A stretch of DNA of 60,000 bases from Chrysomallon squamiferum (taxonomy: Eukaryota; Mollusca; Gastropoda; Neomphalida; Peltospiridae): NCBI GenBank assembly GCA_012295275.1, contig CM022669.1:13365172-13425171 (forward strand), written 5' to 3'. A model generated the notes under the pieces. That model had not been told where the DNA came from and ran no database searches. It worked only from the letters and a program-made list of their open reading frames with translations. Made by a program: the position numbers and the translations under genes. Shown here one piece after another: positions 39,674-52,962 of the stretch. Position 1 is the first letter of the stretch; each line of letters starts with the position of its first letter.

Positions 39674-40035
39674 ACAGAGTTACTTTGTTTTATGAAGTGT
39701 AGCGAAGCGTATCAAGTTTGTGCTGTGTAAAGAGAAACGGTCGATTTTGTTTTGTTGTATGTGAAAGATTTAATTTTATGTTGTACAAAGATACACTCAG
39801 TTTTGTGTTGTACAAAGATACACTCAATTTTGTGTTTCATGAAGATATATGGACTTTTGTGTTATACAGAGACATAGTCAGTTTTGTGCTGCATAAAATA
39901 TACATTGAATTTTGAGTTTGAAGGTATTCTGACGTTTGTGTTGTATGAAGATATACTCAATTTGGTGCTGAATAAAGAAACTATCAGCTTTGTTATCTTC
40001 AATTTTGTATTATGAAGATTCTTGATTTTTGGTCT
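39674..40035. repeat. 27-bp minisatellite, about 10-12 diverged copies
   Basis: The unit is close to GTTTTGTGTTGTACAAAGAT plus ACACTCA. Two nearly identical copies lie at 39776-39829; flanking copies are diverged. The 27-bp period gives the nine-residue periodic frame at 39718-39915 (LYKDTLSFV and variants), which is a translation artefact. Confidence 0.88.
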
Positions 40036-40447
40036 CATGAATAGTCACAGAAGCTGTCATCTTTAGATGTCTTTCTTTTTGCATGCGTGGGTACGTAAGT
40101 AATACAGGCAGGAAAGTAAATTAAAATGTATATGTAAATAAATATGATTCAGTGAGTGCTCAAGCAAAGATGTAAGTCAGAAATTACATAAACAAGTAAG
40201 CTAGCTTTTGATTTAACAACAGGTATTTAAGTAGCTGCGTAATGTAACAAATGAGCGAATCATTACAAAGACTGGTAGACAGACAGACAGCGAGAGGCAG
40301 ACAGACACATATAAATGGAAAGATATTCTGGTAGATGGGTTCTTTTAAAGACAGACAGACGAACAGACATAAATAAATAAGTTAATTTTAAAAATAAAAA
40401 AAAAAAAAAATAAACAAATAGGCAAGCCACCATTAAAAAAACCCACA
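40036..40447. other. Intergenic with (CAGA)n tracts
   Basis: GACAGACA units at about 40275-40305 and 40350-40370, and poly-A near 40396-40411. No gene was recognised. Confidence 0.6.
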
Positions 40448-40457
40448 TAAAATAAAA

Positions 40458-40535
<78 letters not shown>

Positions 40536-40565
40536 TAAATTAATAATAATAATAAATAAATAAAA
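40448..40565. repeat. (AAAT)n and (AAT)n arrays
   Basis: AAAT at 40448-40494 passes into AAT to 40531 and mixed units to 40565. Confidence 0.95.
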
Positions 40566-40751
40566 TAAATTGAAACTAATGATAAGAAGTTATAAATAAA
40601 TAAACAAATAACGAAATGAATATTAAATCAGATAACAAATAAAACATATCATTATTAAAATGTAATAATCTTTCTATAAAAAGGATTTAAAACAAAAAAA
40701 AAAAAAAAAATCCATCAATGAAAAATGCGTGACAAGGCGTGACTTTAAGCT

Positions 40752-40753
<2 letters not shown>

Positions 40754-40811
<58 letters not shown>
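40754..40811. repeat. 57-bp poly-A tract
   Basis: The longest pure A run in the window, followed by CCCGGGTAAAACTCCCC. It could be the tail of a retrotransposed copy, but no recognisable body precedes it. Confidence 0.9.
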
Positions 40812-40813
<2 letters not shown>

Positions 40814-41058
40814 CGGGTAAAACTCCCCTTATTAAATAGAACGTTTTCTTTTACGATCACGAAGAAAACTATTTCAGCTAAGAGCTTACTGCATTAATAC
40901 GCTTACTTACCAATAAAACACAGAGATATCCAATCCAGGTAGACACCTGTATTTAGCTTTGCATCAACACCTCAGTGAACGTACGCACGCACATGTGCCA
41001 GAAACTTGGAGTCTTACAGTTAAATAGTCGAACAGACTTGCCATAATCAATATCAACT

Positions 41059-41103
<45 letters not shown>

Positions 41104-41880
41104 ATCCCTCTTGCTGTAGTAATACGAGTAGTGTTATCGGCTTTTTTAAGCATCTGATTAAGTCAGTGTTTGTACGTACACTCAGAAGTGTGCATCCAAA
41201 CACAAGCGCGCACAGAGATACAAACACTATATAAGTAGATATAGCGGTGATGATGTACAATTTTCTATGAACGAATACGCCTCCGTCATTGTAATTATTT
41301 ACACCCACATCTGGCTGTTGGTACGTTTTTGATTTCAGTTGAGCATTTGTAGTCTGTGAAGGTGTAAGTTATCTATGTCTTCTGAGTATCTCATTGTTGG
41401 TGAATATATTCTTGAACTGTCTTCTCTTTTGTGATGCTTCAGTGGCTGTATGTGGCTTGTGATGTTAAGTACGCATTTGTGTACGCAATTATATATGGAC
41501 AGATATTCAGACATTGCATGACAGACAGACAAATAGATAGGTATATAGTGACAGAGAGAGAGAGAGAGTAAGAAATCAGACAGACAGGTAGATAGATGTA
41601 TAGAAATGCAGACAGATACAGATATATGTAAATTAAAGCTGAGTGTATGTATATATTCATTCACATATTATTAATTGTTTGTTTCTTCCATCACAAATTA
41701 TTATTATTTGTTTTTGTTTTTTCGTTATAAAATGACGTCTCTGATCAATTGCCATTGTTTCAAATTCGACGAAAGACGTAATCTTAGACGATGAACCCAG
41801 CGGATAGAGAACTGTCTCCTTTTCCCCACTTATTTCTGTTATTTTATTAAAAAAAAAGATTTCAAACACTTTCCCTTTAC
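40812..41880. other. Intergenic with (TA)n and (CAGA)/(GATA) tracts
   Basis: TA arrays at 41060-41105 and CAGA/GATA-rich sequence at 41520-41625. Minus-strand frames here follow the repeats or lack any domain. Confidence 0.5.
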
Positions 41881-41895
41881 ACACACACACACACG

Positions 41896-41935
<40 letters not shown>

Positions 41936-41959
41936 AAGACACACACACATCCAGAGAGA

Positions 41960-42018
<59 letters not shown>

Positions 42019-42095
42019 GGACACACACACACTCACACACAAACACAGAGGGACACACACACACACACACAAACACACACAGACGTAAACACACA
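41881..42095. repeat. (CA)n array with AGAGGGACAC variants
   Basis: About 210 bp of CA interrupted by AAACACAGAGGGA-like units near 41930, 42016 and 42046, indicating internal duplication. Confidence 0.95.
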
Positions 42096-42700
42096 TGTAC
42101 ACGCAATTTTTTTTGAGGCTTATTTATTTACATATTTATTTATTTAGTTTTTTATTCATTGTTTAATTTATTTATTGGTTTGTTTGTTTATTTATGTTTT
42201 GATGAATACTGTAAATATAAATATACCTAGAAACTATCAGTAATATTATCAGAGGCATTTAGCAAACAGCACCCCAAAAAATTTACTCAATATAGCATAA
42301 AACAATGACATAATTATCTTCTAAAATATATGTATTTTCCAGTAATATTTTCTGATTTTATACCCTGAAGGCCGAAACAACTGATACTGCATAAATAATT
42401 TTTAATCATAAAAACAAAAAATGTTTAGTTTCGTGAATATAAGTTTTTTTCAAAAATTTGATATTTTTGTCTTAAGGTTTTGTTTGAATATTAGCATCGT
42501 TATGGAATAAAATAACTGAACTGTGTTGTGTTTAATAGTTTTTAAAGCTTAATTACGTTTTAAGAAAAGAAAAAAAAAGGAGAGAAATCTCTATTATATT
42601 GTAGAACCCTGTGTCAAACATATTTGTAAAATATTTGTAATTTTCATTACCTTTAATTTATTGTAAAACATATTCGACAAAAGGTGCCTTCAATTTATTG
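42096..42700. other. Intergenic, AT-rich; nothing recognised
   Basis: TTTA-rich sequence at 42118-42200 and AT-rich unique sequence after it. Confidence 0.5.
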
Positions 42701-42850
42701 TTAATATATGTATATATATGTATACTCACACACACAGACACACACACACACACATTTAAACACATACATACATACACACACACACATATATACACCCACC
42801 CACCCACACATACATAAATCCGTACATACATACATATCTAAATGTGTGTT

Positions 42851-42904
<54 letters not shown>

Positions 42905-42905
42905 C
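42701..42905. repeat. (CA)n, (CCCA)n and (TA)n compound microsatellite
   Basis: CA tracts at 42726-42752 and 42773-42787, CCCACCCA at 42794-42806, TG at 42844-42863 and TA at 42864-42901. Confidence 0.95.
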
Positions 42906-45187
42906 AATAAATTTCACATAACATTATAAACCAGTGCATCTGTCAAAGTTAAATATTTATCTACACATCATTATTAAACATATTTATTACATACACCTTC
43001 TTTAACTCTGTCAAAAGCACTGTCTGAGGTTTAATTCGCTAAACAAACAAATAACAGAACCAAAAAAAATTCCGTGAACTGAAATGACCGTCGCGTACGT
43101 TTAACTGTCGTGTTACGAAAGCTAATTTACAATCCCGTATTGGTTTCCATTCATGCAAGTGGACGCAACCAAAATCAAAATCATTTATTGTCTGAGAAAT
43201 TTTTTCAGTGGTTTGAACGTTTCAATTTCATCTGCAAATTGTTTCATTAATTTTCAGAATGTGAATCGGGACACGAAGGTTATAGAAAACATTTCCGATG
43301 TTTTTTTATTTTTTTTATTGTTATTATTATCGTTATTTAAATTTTTGTGGCATTAGTCTTTAAATATGTTTTTTTTTTTATGTCTTTTTGTTTTTATGGC
43401 CATGTGAAGTTGATAAATGTTTACACAAGTAATGTGAGAAGTGGAAGGCTATAGCAGTCAGTTTTGTAAACTAAAAGCAGAGGGAAGAATTTGATCAGAG
43501 TAATAACATGTAGTATCAGTTTAGTGCTGGTTTGATTCGATAAAGACCTACGTTTAGCAAAATCTCAGATCAGTGACAGTCAGTGATATACGTTGGAGCG
43601 TGTTCACTTAAAACCTAAAAACTGTATTAGTGTTTTGTGTTGTTTCAATGATCCAGCTGCCAATAAGTTAATGAATGAATGTATAAATGGGTAAATGAAT
43701 GAATGAATAAATGAGTAAAAGAATAAATGAATAAGAATATAAATAAAAGCATTATTATATTAATAATTTTATTTTTTTTTAAATTTTTTATCATTATTAT
43801 TATTATTATATATTTTTTTCTTGCCAAGAAAGAAAAAAAAGAGAGATATTTTTGATAATGACAAATTTGTCATCCGACAAACGTTTGTTAAAGATTATCA
43901 ATTAGTGTGATAGGATTTCTCAACCATATAACATTTTATTATTATCATTCAGCACTGATTAGTAACTGCTTTTAAACGAAGCGACAAAATGTAGCGATAA
44001 CAAAAAAAAAAAAATTACAGAATTGCTTCCAACAATCAGAAAGAAAAAAGTATTTAAATATAGTTCATACAATTAGGTTTCATTTTTCTCAAAATAACCT
44101 ATAGATCATAATTATCGTTATCGTCATTGTCAGAAAGAACATAAATATTCAGAGAAAAAAAAGCCAGTTTTTTATACGAAAGTGAATGAGAAAGATAATT
44201 AACGATCTAGAACAAAAAGCGATGGTCGGAACGGGAGAATTATATTTTTTTTAATTTCAAGAAATCAGTGTTAACTATGCATATCCGAATATCTCAATAT
44301 AGCCGTTTAATCTGCTAATTATCATTAAAAAAAAAGTTGTAAAAATAATAACTATATAAAAAGAAGAAAATGTAAAAACACGAAATGAATCAAAACAAAA
44401 TAATAGAAAACGATTAACCGTAGTACAGTACAATTCAATACAACGCAATTCAAAAATAAAACAATACCATAGTAACATGCTGGAGGGTACGATTGTGTGT
44501 GTGTGTTTGATAATTTACAAATATATTCCCCCAAAAAGTGTATTATTTTTATTAAAAAAACATCAGAGTACTGCAAAACACTAATATTCTCATGTATTCC
44601 CTTCACAGAGAAATGACAAAGTTGCTATTAATTCTTCAGATAAGCTGTAATCATAAAACTAATGGTTTCCAAAATAAAAAAAGTACTCGCGTATTTTCTG
44701 TACTTATTAAGAAAGCTTTCATTTTCCTATCCTATAAAATTCCGCTGAATTCCTTTCATTGGCGAAGCATACTTGTGTGCACCTTTAATCAGTACCCTGA
44801 TATTTTCTAAGTTATCAACATAACCTGACCTTTTCGGTTAATGAGAGTGTCTATATTTTTAATAGTGTGTTAACATATTCGCGTATTTCGTAAAGTGAAA
44901 AGGCCAGTACAATTTACCCGTTGATAACAAATATCAATAATCTTATTACAGAAAGAAGCAGCGGAACATTAGAAAATACCAGTAAACTGTTTACAGGGAC
45001 AATACCAGTGTACTATTTATTTGGACAAATATCTGTATTGTTACTTCATCGGAAAAATCATGTTTGAGCAGAAGAAGAAGAATGATGGTATTTCATAAAA
45101 TGTATCCCAGTTAAAAACTCCCACGTAAATAGTATGCTTTGTGAAAATATTTTTGCTATTTTTTGTTGTAATTTGGAAAACAACCCC

Positions 45188-45224
<37 letters not shown>

Positions 45225-45885
45225 TTCAAGAACTGTTTGCATTAGAAGATGTAAATTGCAGTAAATGTTGTTATTACATAGAACAGATTAAAACTGCCGT
45301 AGCTGTGAGTGAACAAAAAGCATTTTAATTGCTAAATTCTTGTTTCTAGTTAAAAATCAATTTTCAATTTACGATTTTCTTTTTTCCTCGAGTTAAAAAG
45401 ATAATCCAAGTTTGCACGTTTCTCTATTAAAGCATTACGATTTTCTTTTAAGAACATACTTCGAAGGAGGAAAACAAACAAAACAAGAAAATTTAAGAAT
45501 TACCGGATTTAAAAAAAATCTGTATTTATCTTTTTTTCAAAATTACATACTTTTGACAGAAACGAATTTAATAAATGTACGAAGCTTAGTTCTGAAAATA
45601 TTAATACGAAATAATAATAGGAATAAGAATATTTTATTTGCAAGTTATTTATCGTAAAGACGAATTATTATTATTATTATTTTTTTTTAAATTGTTTATG
45701 TATTATGCTGTTTTGTTGAGTTCTGGGGTTGTTTTTGATATATACACTAATGGTTTTTCTGACAATAGGATTCCTGATTCAATTAGACAGTGTCAAGTTA
45801 GTTCAAAGGTAATTACAGTTACTTGTATTCAGTAGTGTGTGAATCACAAAGTTATAGATTTCAAGGTAAACCATGTGTGTCTTAA
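42906..45885. other. Intergenic, AT-rich; no gene recognised
   Basis: About 3 kb with GAAT units at 43670-43740, poly-A at 45186-45221 and otherwise AT-rich sequence. Frames of 60-84 residues at 43153, 44352, 44592 and 45412 show no domain, and their composition follows the AT bias. A short repeat of CCAGTAAACTGTTTACAGGG-type words at 44978-45020 resembles the 1672-2478 unit only loosely. Confidence 0.5.
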
Positions 45886-46350
45886 TATGTATGTATCTGT
45901 GTATGTGTGTGTATGTATGTATGTATGTATGTATGTATATATGTATGTATGTGTATATATGTATGTACGTATGCATGTATGTATGTATCTATGTATCTAT
46001 GTATGTATGTATTTATGTATGTATCTATGTATGTATGTATGTAAGTGTATGTATTTATGTATGTATCTATGTATGTATGTATGTATGTATGTATGTATGT
46101 ATGTATGTATGTATGTATGTATGTATGTATGTATGTGTATATATGTATGTACGTATGCATGTATGTATGTATCTATGTATCTATGTATGTGTGTATGTAT
46201 GTAAGTGTATGTATTTATGTATGTATCTATGTATGTATGTATGTATGTAAGTGTATGTATGTATGTATGTATGTATGTATGTATGTATGTATGTATGTAT
46301 GTGTATGTATTTATGTATGTATGTAGGTATATGTATATGTATATGTATAT
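45886..46350. repeat. (GTAT)n array with higher-order structure
   Basis: About 460 bp of GTAT with ATCT, TTTAT and AAGT variants. A block GTACGTATGCATGTATGTAT at about 45965 recurs near 46149, so a segment of about 184 bp has been duplicated within the array. The long poly-Cys/Met/Tyr and poly-His/Thr frames are translations of it. Confidence 0.95.
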
Positions 46351-47159
46351 GAATATGTATGTGTTTATGTGTGTATCTGCGTAAGAATGCATATAAAATA
46401 AAACATATAGGTGAAGACACAAATATATGCATGTCGGTGCATAAGTGTGTGTTAAAACATAACAGTCTTCTCTTTTTTTCTTCTCTTTAAAAAATAAAAA
46501 ATAAAATAAAATAACACAACATTTTAATATTATAATCGCTGACAGAAACTTAACGATAATTCAAGTCCATTTGGTGTTTTCATACACCTCGCTTGCTATT
46601 TCTTATTTTGTCACGTTTTCCATTTATTTACTTTTTTCTTTTCTAAGGCCGTCTGTGTCAGACTGATTAAATTCGTCATATTTGTCCACGGCCAAATGTC
46701 AACTCAGTTCAAGCCGTCGACTCCCTCGGTAACATCACAGAAAGTTGCCGAATCAAGCATCGCAGTCAACATCAGCTGGGAAAATTAAACTTCAAAAGAA
46801 TGTTTGAAGAGCCAATTTTGTATCCTTACCGGCTGAGGATTAGCAACCAGACTGTCGAAATTGGTGATGCGGTTATGTAATTTTAAGCTGGTATAGAAAA
46901 AAAAAAAAAAAAAAAATTTTAGCTTAGCACGTAGCTGCTATTGACGGCAAAATAAAGTTTCTGGAATTACTCCGTTTGAAAATTCTAAATAGCTGAACTG
47001 GTCCGTTAATGATGATCGATCCAGCAGACTTCTGCTCCAGTTTATTGAATCTCCCTAAAGAGCCAGCGATAATGCGTTTTTTTTTCTTCCCCCACATACT
47101 TACCTAAACAAATACATACAGACACACATATATACAGCGACATCTGCTAGGGTTTGTGA
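46351..47159. other. Intergenic; complex island at about 46600-47060
   Basis: About 450 bp of balanced composition without an open frame, broken by poly-A at 46898-46916. It is a candidate conserved non-coding element with no specific assignment. Confidence 0.4.
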
Positions 47160-47470
47160 AGTCGTGATTGGATTTTGTCATCTTGCTAAAGTTTGTTCTC
47201 GAATATTGTCTGTGTGCGGAGTCTAATCAGACGTACATTAAACCGAGAATATTCAAAATCTTAAAACTACACACTTGGGGCCCGAGTGTATATCGTCGTC
47301 CGACTACGGATTGCGAGAAAACAACAGTCATACGTTCGAGTCTCGAAAGCGGCACCGACGTTTGTGACGTAGTGACTGGTCTTCGTCTTCTTGTGTCACT
47401 GCGTCCTCGAATATTGTCTGTGTGCACAATCTAATCAGACGTATACCAGACAGAGAGTATTCAATCCTAA
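47160..47470 (+). mobile_element. SINE-like unit flanked by ~100-bp direct repeats
   Basis: The segment at about 47163-47260 recurs at about 47370-47465, an offset of about 207 bp. Both contain CTCGAATATTGTCTGTGTGC and TCTAATCAGACGTA. Between them GGGCCCGAGTGTAT (47279), CGACTACGGATTGCG and ATACGTTCGAGTCT (47330-47343) resemble a tRNA-derived head; the last matches the B box of the SINE-like copy at 49305. The arrangement tail-head-tail suggests a tandem SINE dimer whose first head is lost. A miniature terminal-repeat element is the alternative. The frames reading VLEYCLCA in each repeat are coincidental. Confidence 0.5.
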
Positions 47471-48477
47471 ATACATAAGATATACATATACATACACACA
47501 TACATACAAGCATATATACACACACATACATACAAGCATATATACACTCACATACATACAAGCATATATATACACACATTCATGTTCATGAATATGTGTA
47601 TCTGGGTATAGGCTTATATATGTATCAACTATGTATGAAATTTAAAAATTTTAGCTTCTTCTTTATAGAAAAAAAAAAAATGAAAAAGATGTCTGTTATA
47701 TTCGAAAATATTAAAACTATTTGAAGAAATTAATTCAGTGGACAGTATTTATAATAATCGTGATTACTTTCCCACGCTTTTCATTAAATTTGCTTAAAAT
47801 AATAATAAAAAAACCAATACAAATACAAAAGTTGAAATTTTACCAATCGCTCTGGGTTTTAAAATCATCGAATGACACTGAAGAGTTATAAACTGCATTT
47901 TAATGAAGTTTTATTTGATCTGACAAGCAGCTTTTCGGAGACACACAAAAACCCCCAAAATATTCTACTTTCACTATAAAACGTCTTTGATGTACGATTC
48001 ATTAAAATGCACGGCTGTGAATTTGTCGGGGCATTTTGTGATCAAAGCCAGTAAAACACGCAGAAACGCTCTACAGTTTAATAAGGCATCGTGTGGCTCT
48101 ATTTAATTATTATTTCAAACTCAGTTAACAAGAAAAAGATACCACGTTTTAATAATGAGCGGTAATTTCTCTACACCTTCGTTAATGACCTGCAGGTTTA
48201 TAATTGTATGTTGAGCTCTTTTTCTTATAATAATGAAAGCTCTTGGCTGCCTGCTTTGTGTTCCAACTGATACCTTTATGCTATGCAGAACATTTTTTTT
48301 TTTTTTTTTTTTTTTTCTATTAATAAATGTTTAAGAATCTGTTTTATAGCTGTTGTATTTAGTTAGAGGTCGATGGTAAGTGTAACTGTTATTACAACGA
48401 AAATGTATTTTGCGTTTAACTTTTTCTATAAATACAAACTATAATAACGATAACAACAGCGAAACAGCAAAAGAAAT
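47471..48477. other. Intergenic; CATA repeats then a complex island at 47880-48280
   Basis: An ACATACATACAAGCATATAT unit is repeated three times at 47495-47570 (period about 30 bp). The island has balanced composition and TGATCAAAG near 48039, a TCF/LEF-like word. Poly-T lies at 48294-48316. Confidence 0.45.
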
Positions 48478-48478
48478 C

Positions 48479-48538
<60 letters not shown>

Positions 48539-48550
48539 TTAATAATAATT
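48478..48550. repeat. (AAT)n microsatellite
   Basis: A near-perfect AAT array. Confidence 0.95.
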
Positions 48551-49060
48551 AGAAGAAAAAGAAGATTACGACGAAAAGAAAAAAATAAACAAACAGAATA
48601 TAAAAGGAACAAAACCACGGACTATAACTGTAGCAATAAAAGAACAGAAATAGCTGTGACAGATCGTAAAGCTGAATCAGACAATGTTAATGGTATCAGT
48701 TTACGTTAAAACACGATATGAAAGTGGTATTTTACTCTTTGTTTACGACAGTTTTAGTTACAGATATCTTAATAATCGGGAAACGAGGAATTCCGCTATT
48801 GGCGATGAAAGAGAATCTATTTTTCTTCTTTCTTTCTTTCTTTCTTTTTTTAGTGTGTACAGTCGAAACAGAAATAGTTCTTTGAACAGTGTATAATTTT
48901 TTTCTGTCTTCTTTTTTGTTAGCATATTTGTTAGAACATTACGTGTATGGAATGAAGTGATATGATCGTAAATCGATTATTCTTCATTAAGTAGAACACA
49001 TATGTGTGTGTGAATATGTCTGCGTGTGTGTATTTATATATAGATATATATGTATATATA
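48551..49060. other. Intergenic sequence, nothing recognised
   Basis: AT-rich, with a TTTC tract at 48828-48846. No exon was identified. Confidence 0.5.
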
Positions 49061-49095
49061 CACACGCAGACATACACACACACAGACAGACAGAC

Positions 49096-49176
<81 letters not shown>
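49061..49176. repeat. (CA)n, (CAGA)n and (GA)n compound microsatellite
   Basis: ACAC at 49075-49084, CAGA at 49084-49100, then pure GA to 49176. Confidence 0.95.
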
Positions 49177-49179
<3 letters not shown>

Positions 49180-49235
49180 GAATTGTATCGCTTTCTTTTT
49201 GTGAGACGCAATATAGTATGCCACACAGTAATACA

Positions 49236-49395
49236 AGGTTGTCTCGATGGCCGAACGGTAACGTCATCAGCCTTCGGATTGCGGGTGGGCGAATGGGTGC
49301 CATACGTTCGAGTCTGTGGAAAAACACACACTCACACACACATACACAGACTGATTCATACATACACGCGTACACGCAAACACATTTAATGTATT
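49236..49395 (+). mobile_element. tRNA-derived SINE (tRNA-Leu-like head)
   Basis: The head starts near 49241 with GTCTCGATGGCCGAACGGTA. It contains an A-box-like TGGCCGAACGG (49248-49258) and a B-box-like CGTTCGAGTCT (49305-49315), about 46 bp apart. The A-box wording and the overall layout resemble tRNA-Leu. The intervening arms do not pair well enough for a functional tRNA. The head passes into an ACACTCACACACACATACAC tail. Related heads occur at 47280 and 54801. Pol III transcription is inferred only. Confidence 0.6.
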
Positions 49396-50350
49396 GCTTT
49401 ATTTTTTTAAACAAATGTCCATTTATTCATTATTTATTTTACTGACAGCGATTACAAGAACAAACAAGAAAAACATTTAGTACCAGCTTTAATAATCAAC
49501 GTATTTGTTAAATCTAAGTATCGAAACTGAAATACAATTCTCGTAATCTGTACACAGAATAATCCTATAATCTTACACTATTCACAGTACTGCTGTATCA
49601 AATGTCTAACACCGTTGTTAGTGTCCAGTTGTCGGTTATGTACGTCCATCACTAGTTTACCGATCATTTTGTCCTAGCGTCTAACGATGTCTTAAAATTT
49701 ATCTTAATCTCTATAATTTCGCATTAGCTGTCAGTTTCAAATGGATTATTATAGAAATATTTACCTTGGTTTTTGTTTCTTATCTTCATCATGATGAAAA
49801 ATGATTTAATTAAGATATCGTTTTAGTCTCGGTGGAAATATATCTCAGAAATATTCACTGATGAACGGATATCCAGTCGCAGTCGATCATACGTTAAAAA
49901 GGAAATTATTTACGTTTTGCGTGAGTTAATCTTATTTAAAAGAATGGTTTGACAGCAGTGAAGATTAAATTTCGACAAGTTAAACCATGAAATGTCGCTA
50001 GTTTTCTGTTCTGTTGTTTCTTGACCAGACTAATCTTTAGAAAAGGTCGTTTGAAATTTGAAATTTGAAAATGTCCGATTTTCGTTTAACCTGACGGCAA
50101 AATAACTGAAATTTTGTTAAGTAATTTTTTTTAGTTTCAGTAAAATGACGAGTACTTCGTTCCTTCTTATTAATTGCATTTGGCGAACATATGTATGAGT
50201 GTATGTGTGGCTATGTGTGTATCTGTGCGTCTGTATGTATAGACATATATATATATGTAAACCTATGTCTATTCTTACAACGTTCTCACATTTATAAAAT
50301 TCGCCACAACGATCTTTAATCAGATATTTATCATTGTTTAAAAACACAAA
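49396..50350. other. Intergenic sequence, nothing recognised
   Basis: AT-rich to mixed sequence. TATG/TGTG words occur at 50190-50260. No gene-like frame is seen. Confidence 0.5.
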
Positions 50351-50530
<180 letters not shown>

Positions 50531-50980
50531 GGAAGTAGAAGAAAAAAATATATCGATAATTTCATATCACTTCCTGATCCGCTACCACTTTTTTTTTCTT
50601 TTTTTTTTTTAATGTATATATAGTAATTGTCAAACTTGGTTCACTGGGTTTAATCTTACAATATGCTCTGAACAAAAAATCAAAACAATCACGTGAAAAC
50701 CTTAAATGTTACTTAGCGTCTGGAATTCTGGACTAATGTGAATAATTCTTCAGGATTCACATAAGTGAAGACTTAGCAGTGTAATGAATGACAGATGAAC
50801 TTGTATCTTTTACAAGAGTGCCACAGCCGCCTTCCAACAGTGCAGCACGACCACTGAACAACACCAACAGCAGCAACAACAGCAGCAACACCACCAACAA
50901 CAAAACATTAATAACAAAACAAGGGCAAAAACATAATTAAACCTGAAAATTAAAATGAAACAGGACTGATAATAATAACA
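50531..50980. other. Intergenic; AAC/AGC-rich end
   Basis: Poly-T near 50600-50612. CAACAGCAGCAACA-type repeats at 50860-50905. Confidence 0.6.
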
Positions 50981-51004
50981 TAAATAAATAGATAAATAAA
51001 TAAG

Positions 51005-51047
<43 letters not shown>

Positions 51048-51050
51048 CTG
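50981..51050. repeat. (AAAT)n microsatellite
   Basis: AAAT units with a few GATA variants. Confidence 0.95.
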
Positions 51051-51899
51051 AATGGATAAATATATTAATGAATAAATAAATTTTAAAAATTTAAAAAAAC
51101 AAACAAATAGAACACTAATAGTAAAGCTAACAACAACAACACCAACAACTAAACACATTATAACTTTTTTAATCCGTTTCATGTATGTTGTTATTTTCTC
51201 ACCTGTCATATTCTATTTTCTTGTTACTTTTCCCTATTTCTAAGAAAAAAATATAATATATCAAGTATACTGTCTGAAAAAAAAAAACCCACCACCCCTA
51301 CTTGAAGACTTCTTACTCATTCCACAATATACTACAACTGCGCATGCTCGTTATATGACAAAAGATTAATGAACAAGTAATTGTTTGACGACGGTTCAGT
51401 ATTAACTGTTATTAACTTGCAGACTTTCTGTTTTGTGAAGCTGAAGTCAGCGACACGATTTTACAACGCAGCAAATTAACAATGATTGTTTAATCACGTT
51501 TCAGGCAAATTTATGTGTTTTATGACATCTACAACTACGTCATAATAGACCAGAAAAAAAAAAAAAAAAAAAGAAAAAAGGTTAAAATATTTTGTGAGTT
51601 TTTAGATTTAGTTTATTTCCTTTTAAAAAGTATTTGTTTTAGCAAAGAAGAAACATGCGTTAATATATAATGCGAGAAAAACAATTTAAAAATAATAAGA
51701 AAATGTGTGGAGAGATAGAACGATATCTGAGATAATACTGCAATTAGGACGATATGTATAGAGGGATAGTCAGACAGACTGACACAGATACATTCCGATA
51801 TGTGTGTATGAGTGTATGTTTGTGTGTATGTATGTGTGTGTGGATAAATAGATTATTAAATAAGACAGATAAGTGAATAGGTTAATAGACAAAGAGACA
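51051..51899. other. Intergenic with AAC repeats and poly-A
   Basis: CAACAACAACACCAACAA at 51130-51150 and poly-A at 51554-51572. Mixed sequence lies between. Confidence 0.5.
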
Positions 51900-52030
51900 C
51901 ACAGACTGACAGATGGAAAGACATTACGACAGACAGACAGAGAGACATATAGACAAACAGACAGAGACAAACATTCAGATAGACAAATATTCAGAGACAG
52001 ACAGACAGACAGACAGATCGATAGACAGAC
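51900..52030. repeat. (CAGA)n degenerate tract
   Basis: GACAGACAGA units with AGATAGACAAA variants. Confidence 0.9.

Positions 52031-52962
<932 letters not shown>

Noticed and set aside
40754-40811. Poly-A tail of a processed pseudogene
   Set aside because: No recognisable gene or retroelement body precedes it and no target duplication was found.
45839-46432. Cys/Met/Tyr-rich and His/Thr-rich frames up to 141 residues
   Set aside because: Translation of GTAT repeats; four-base units cycle through all frames without stops.
49241-49330. Functional tRNA-Leu gene
   Set aside because: Box A and box B are present, but the acceptor, anticodon and T stems do not pair properly and the 3' end runs into CA repeats. 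A SINE head fits better.
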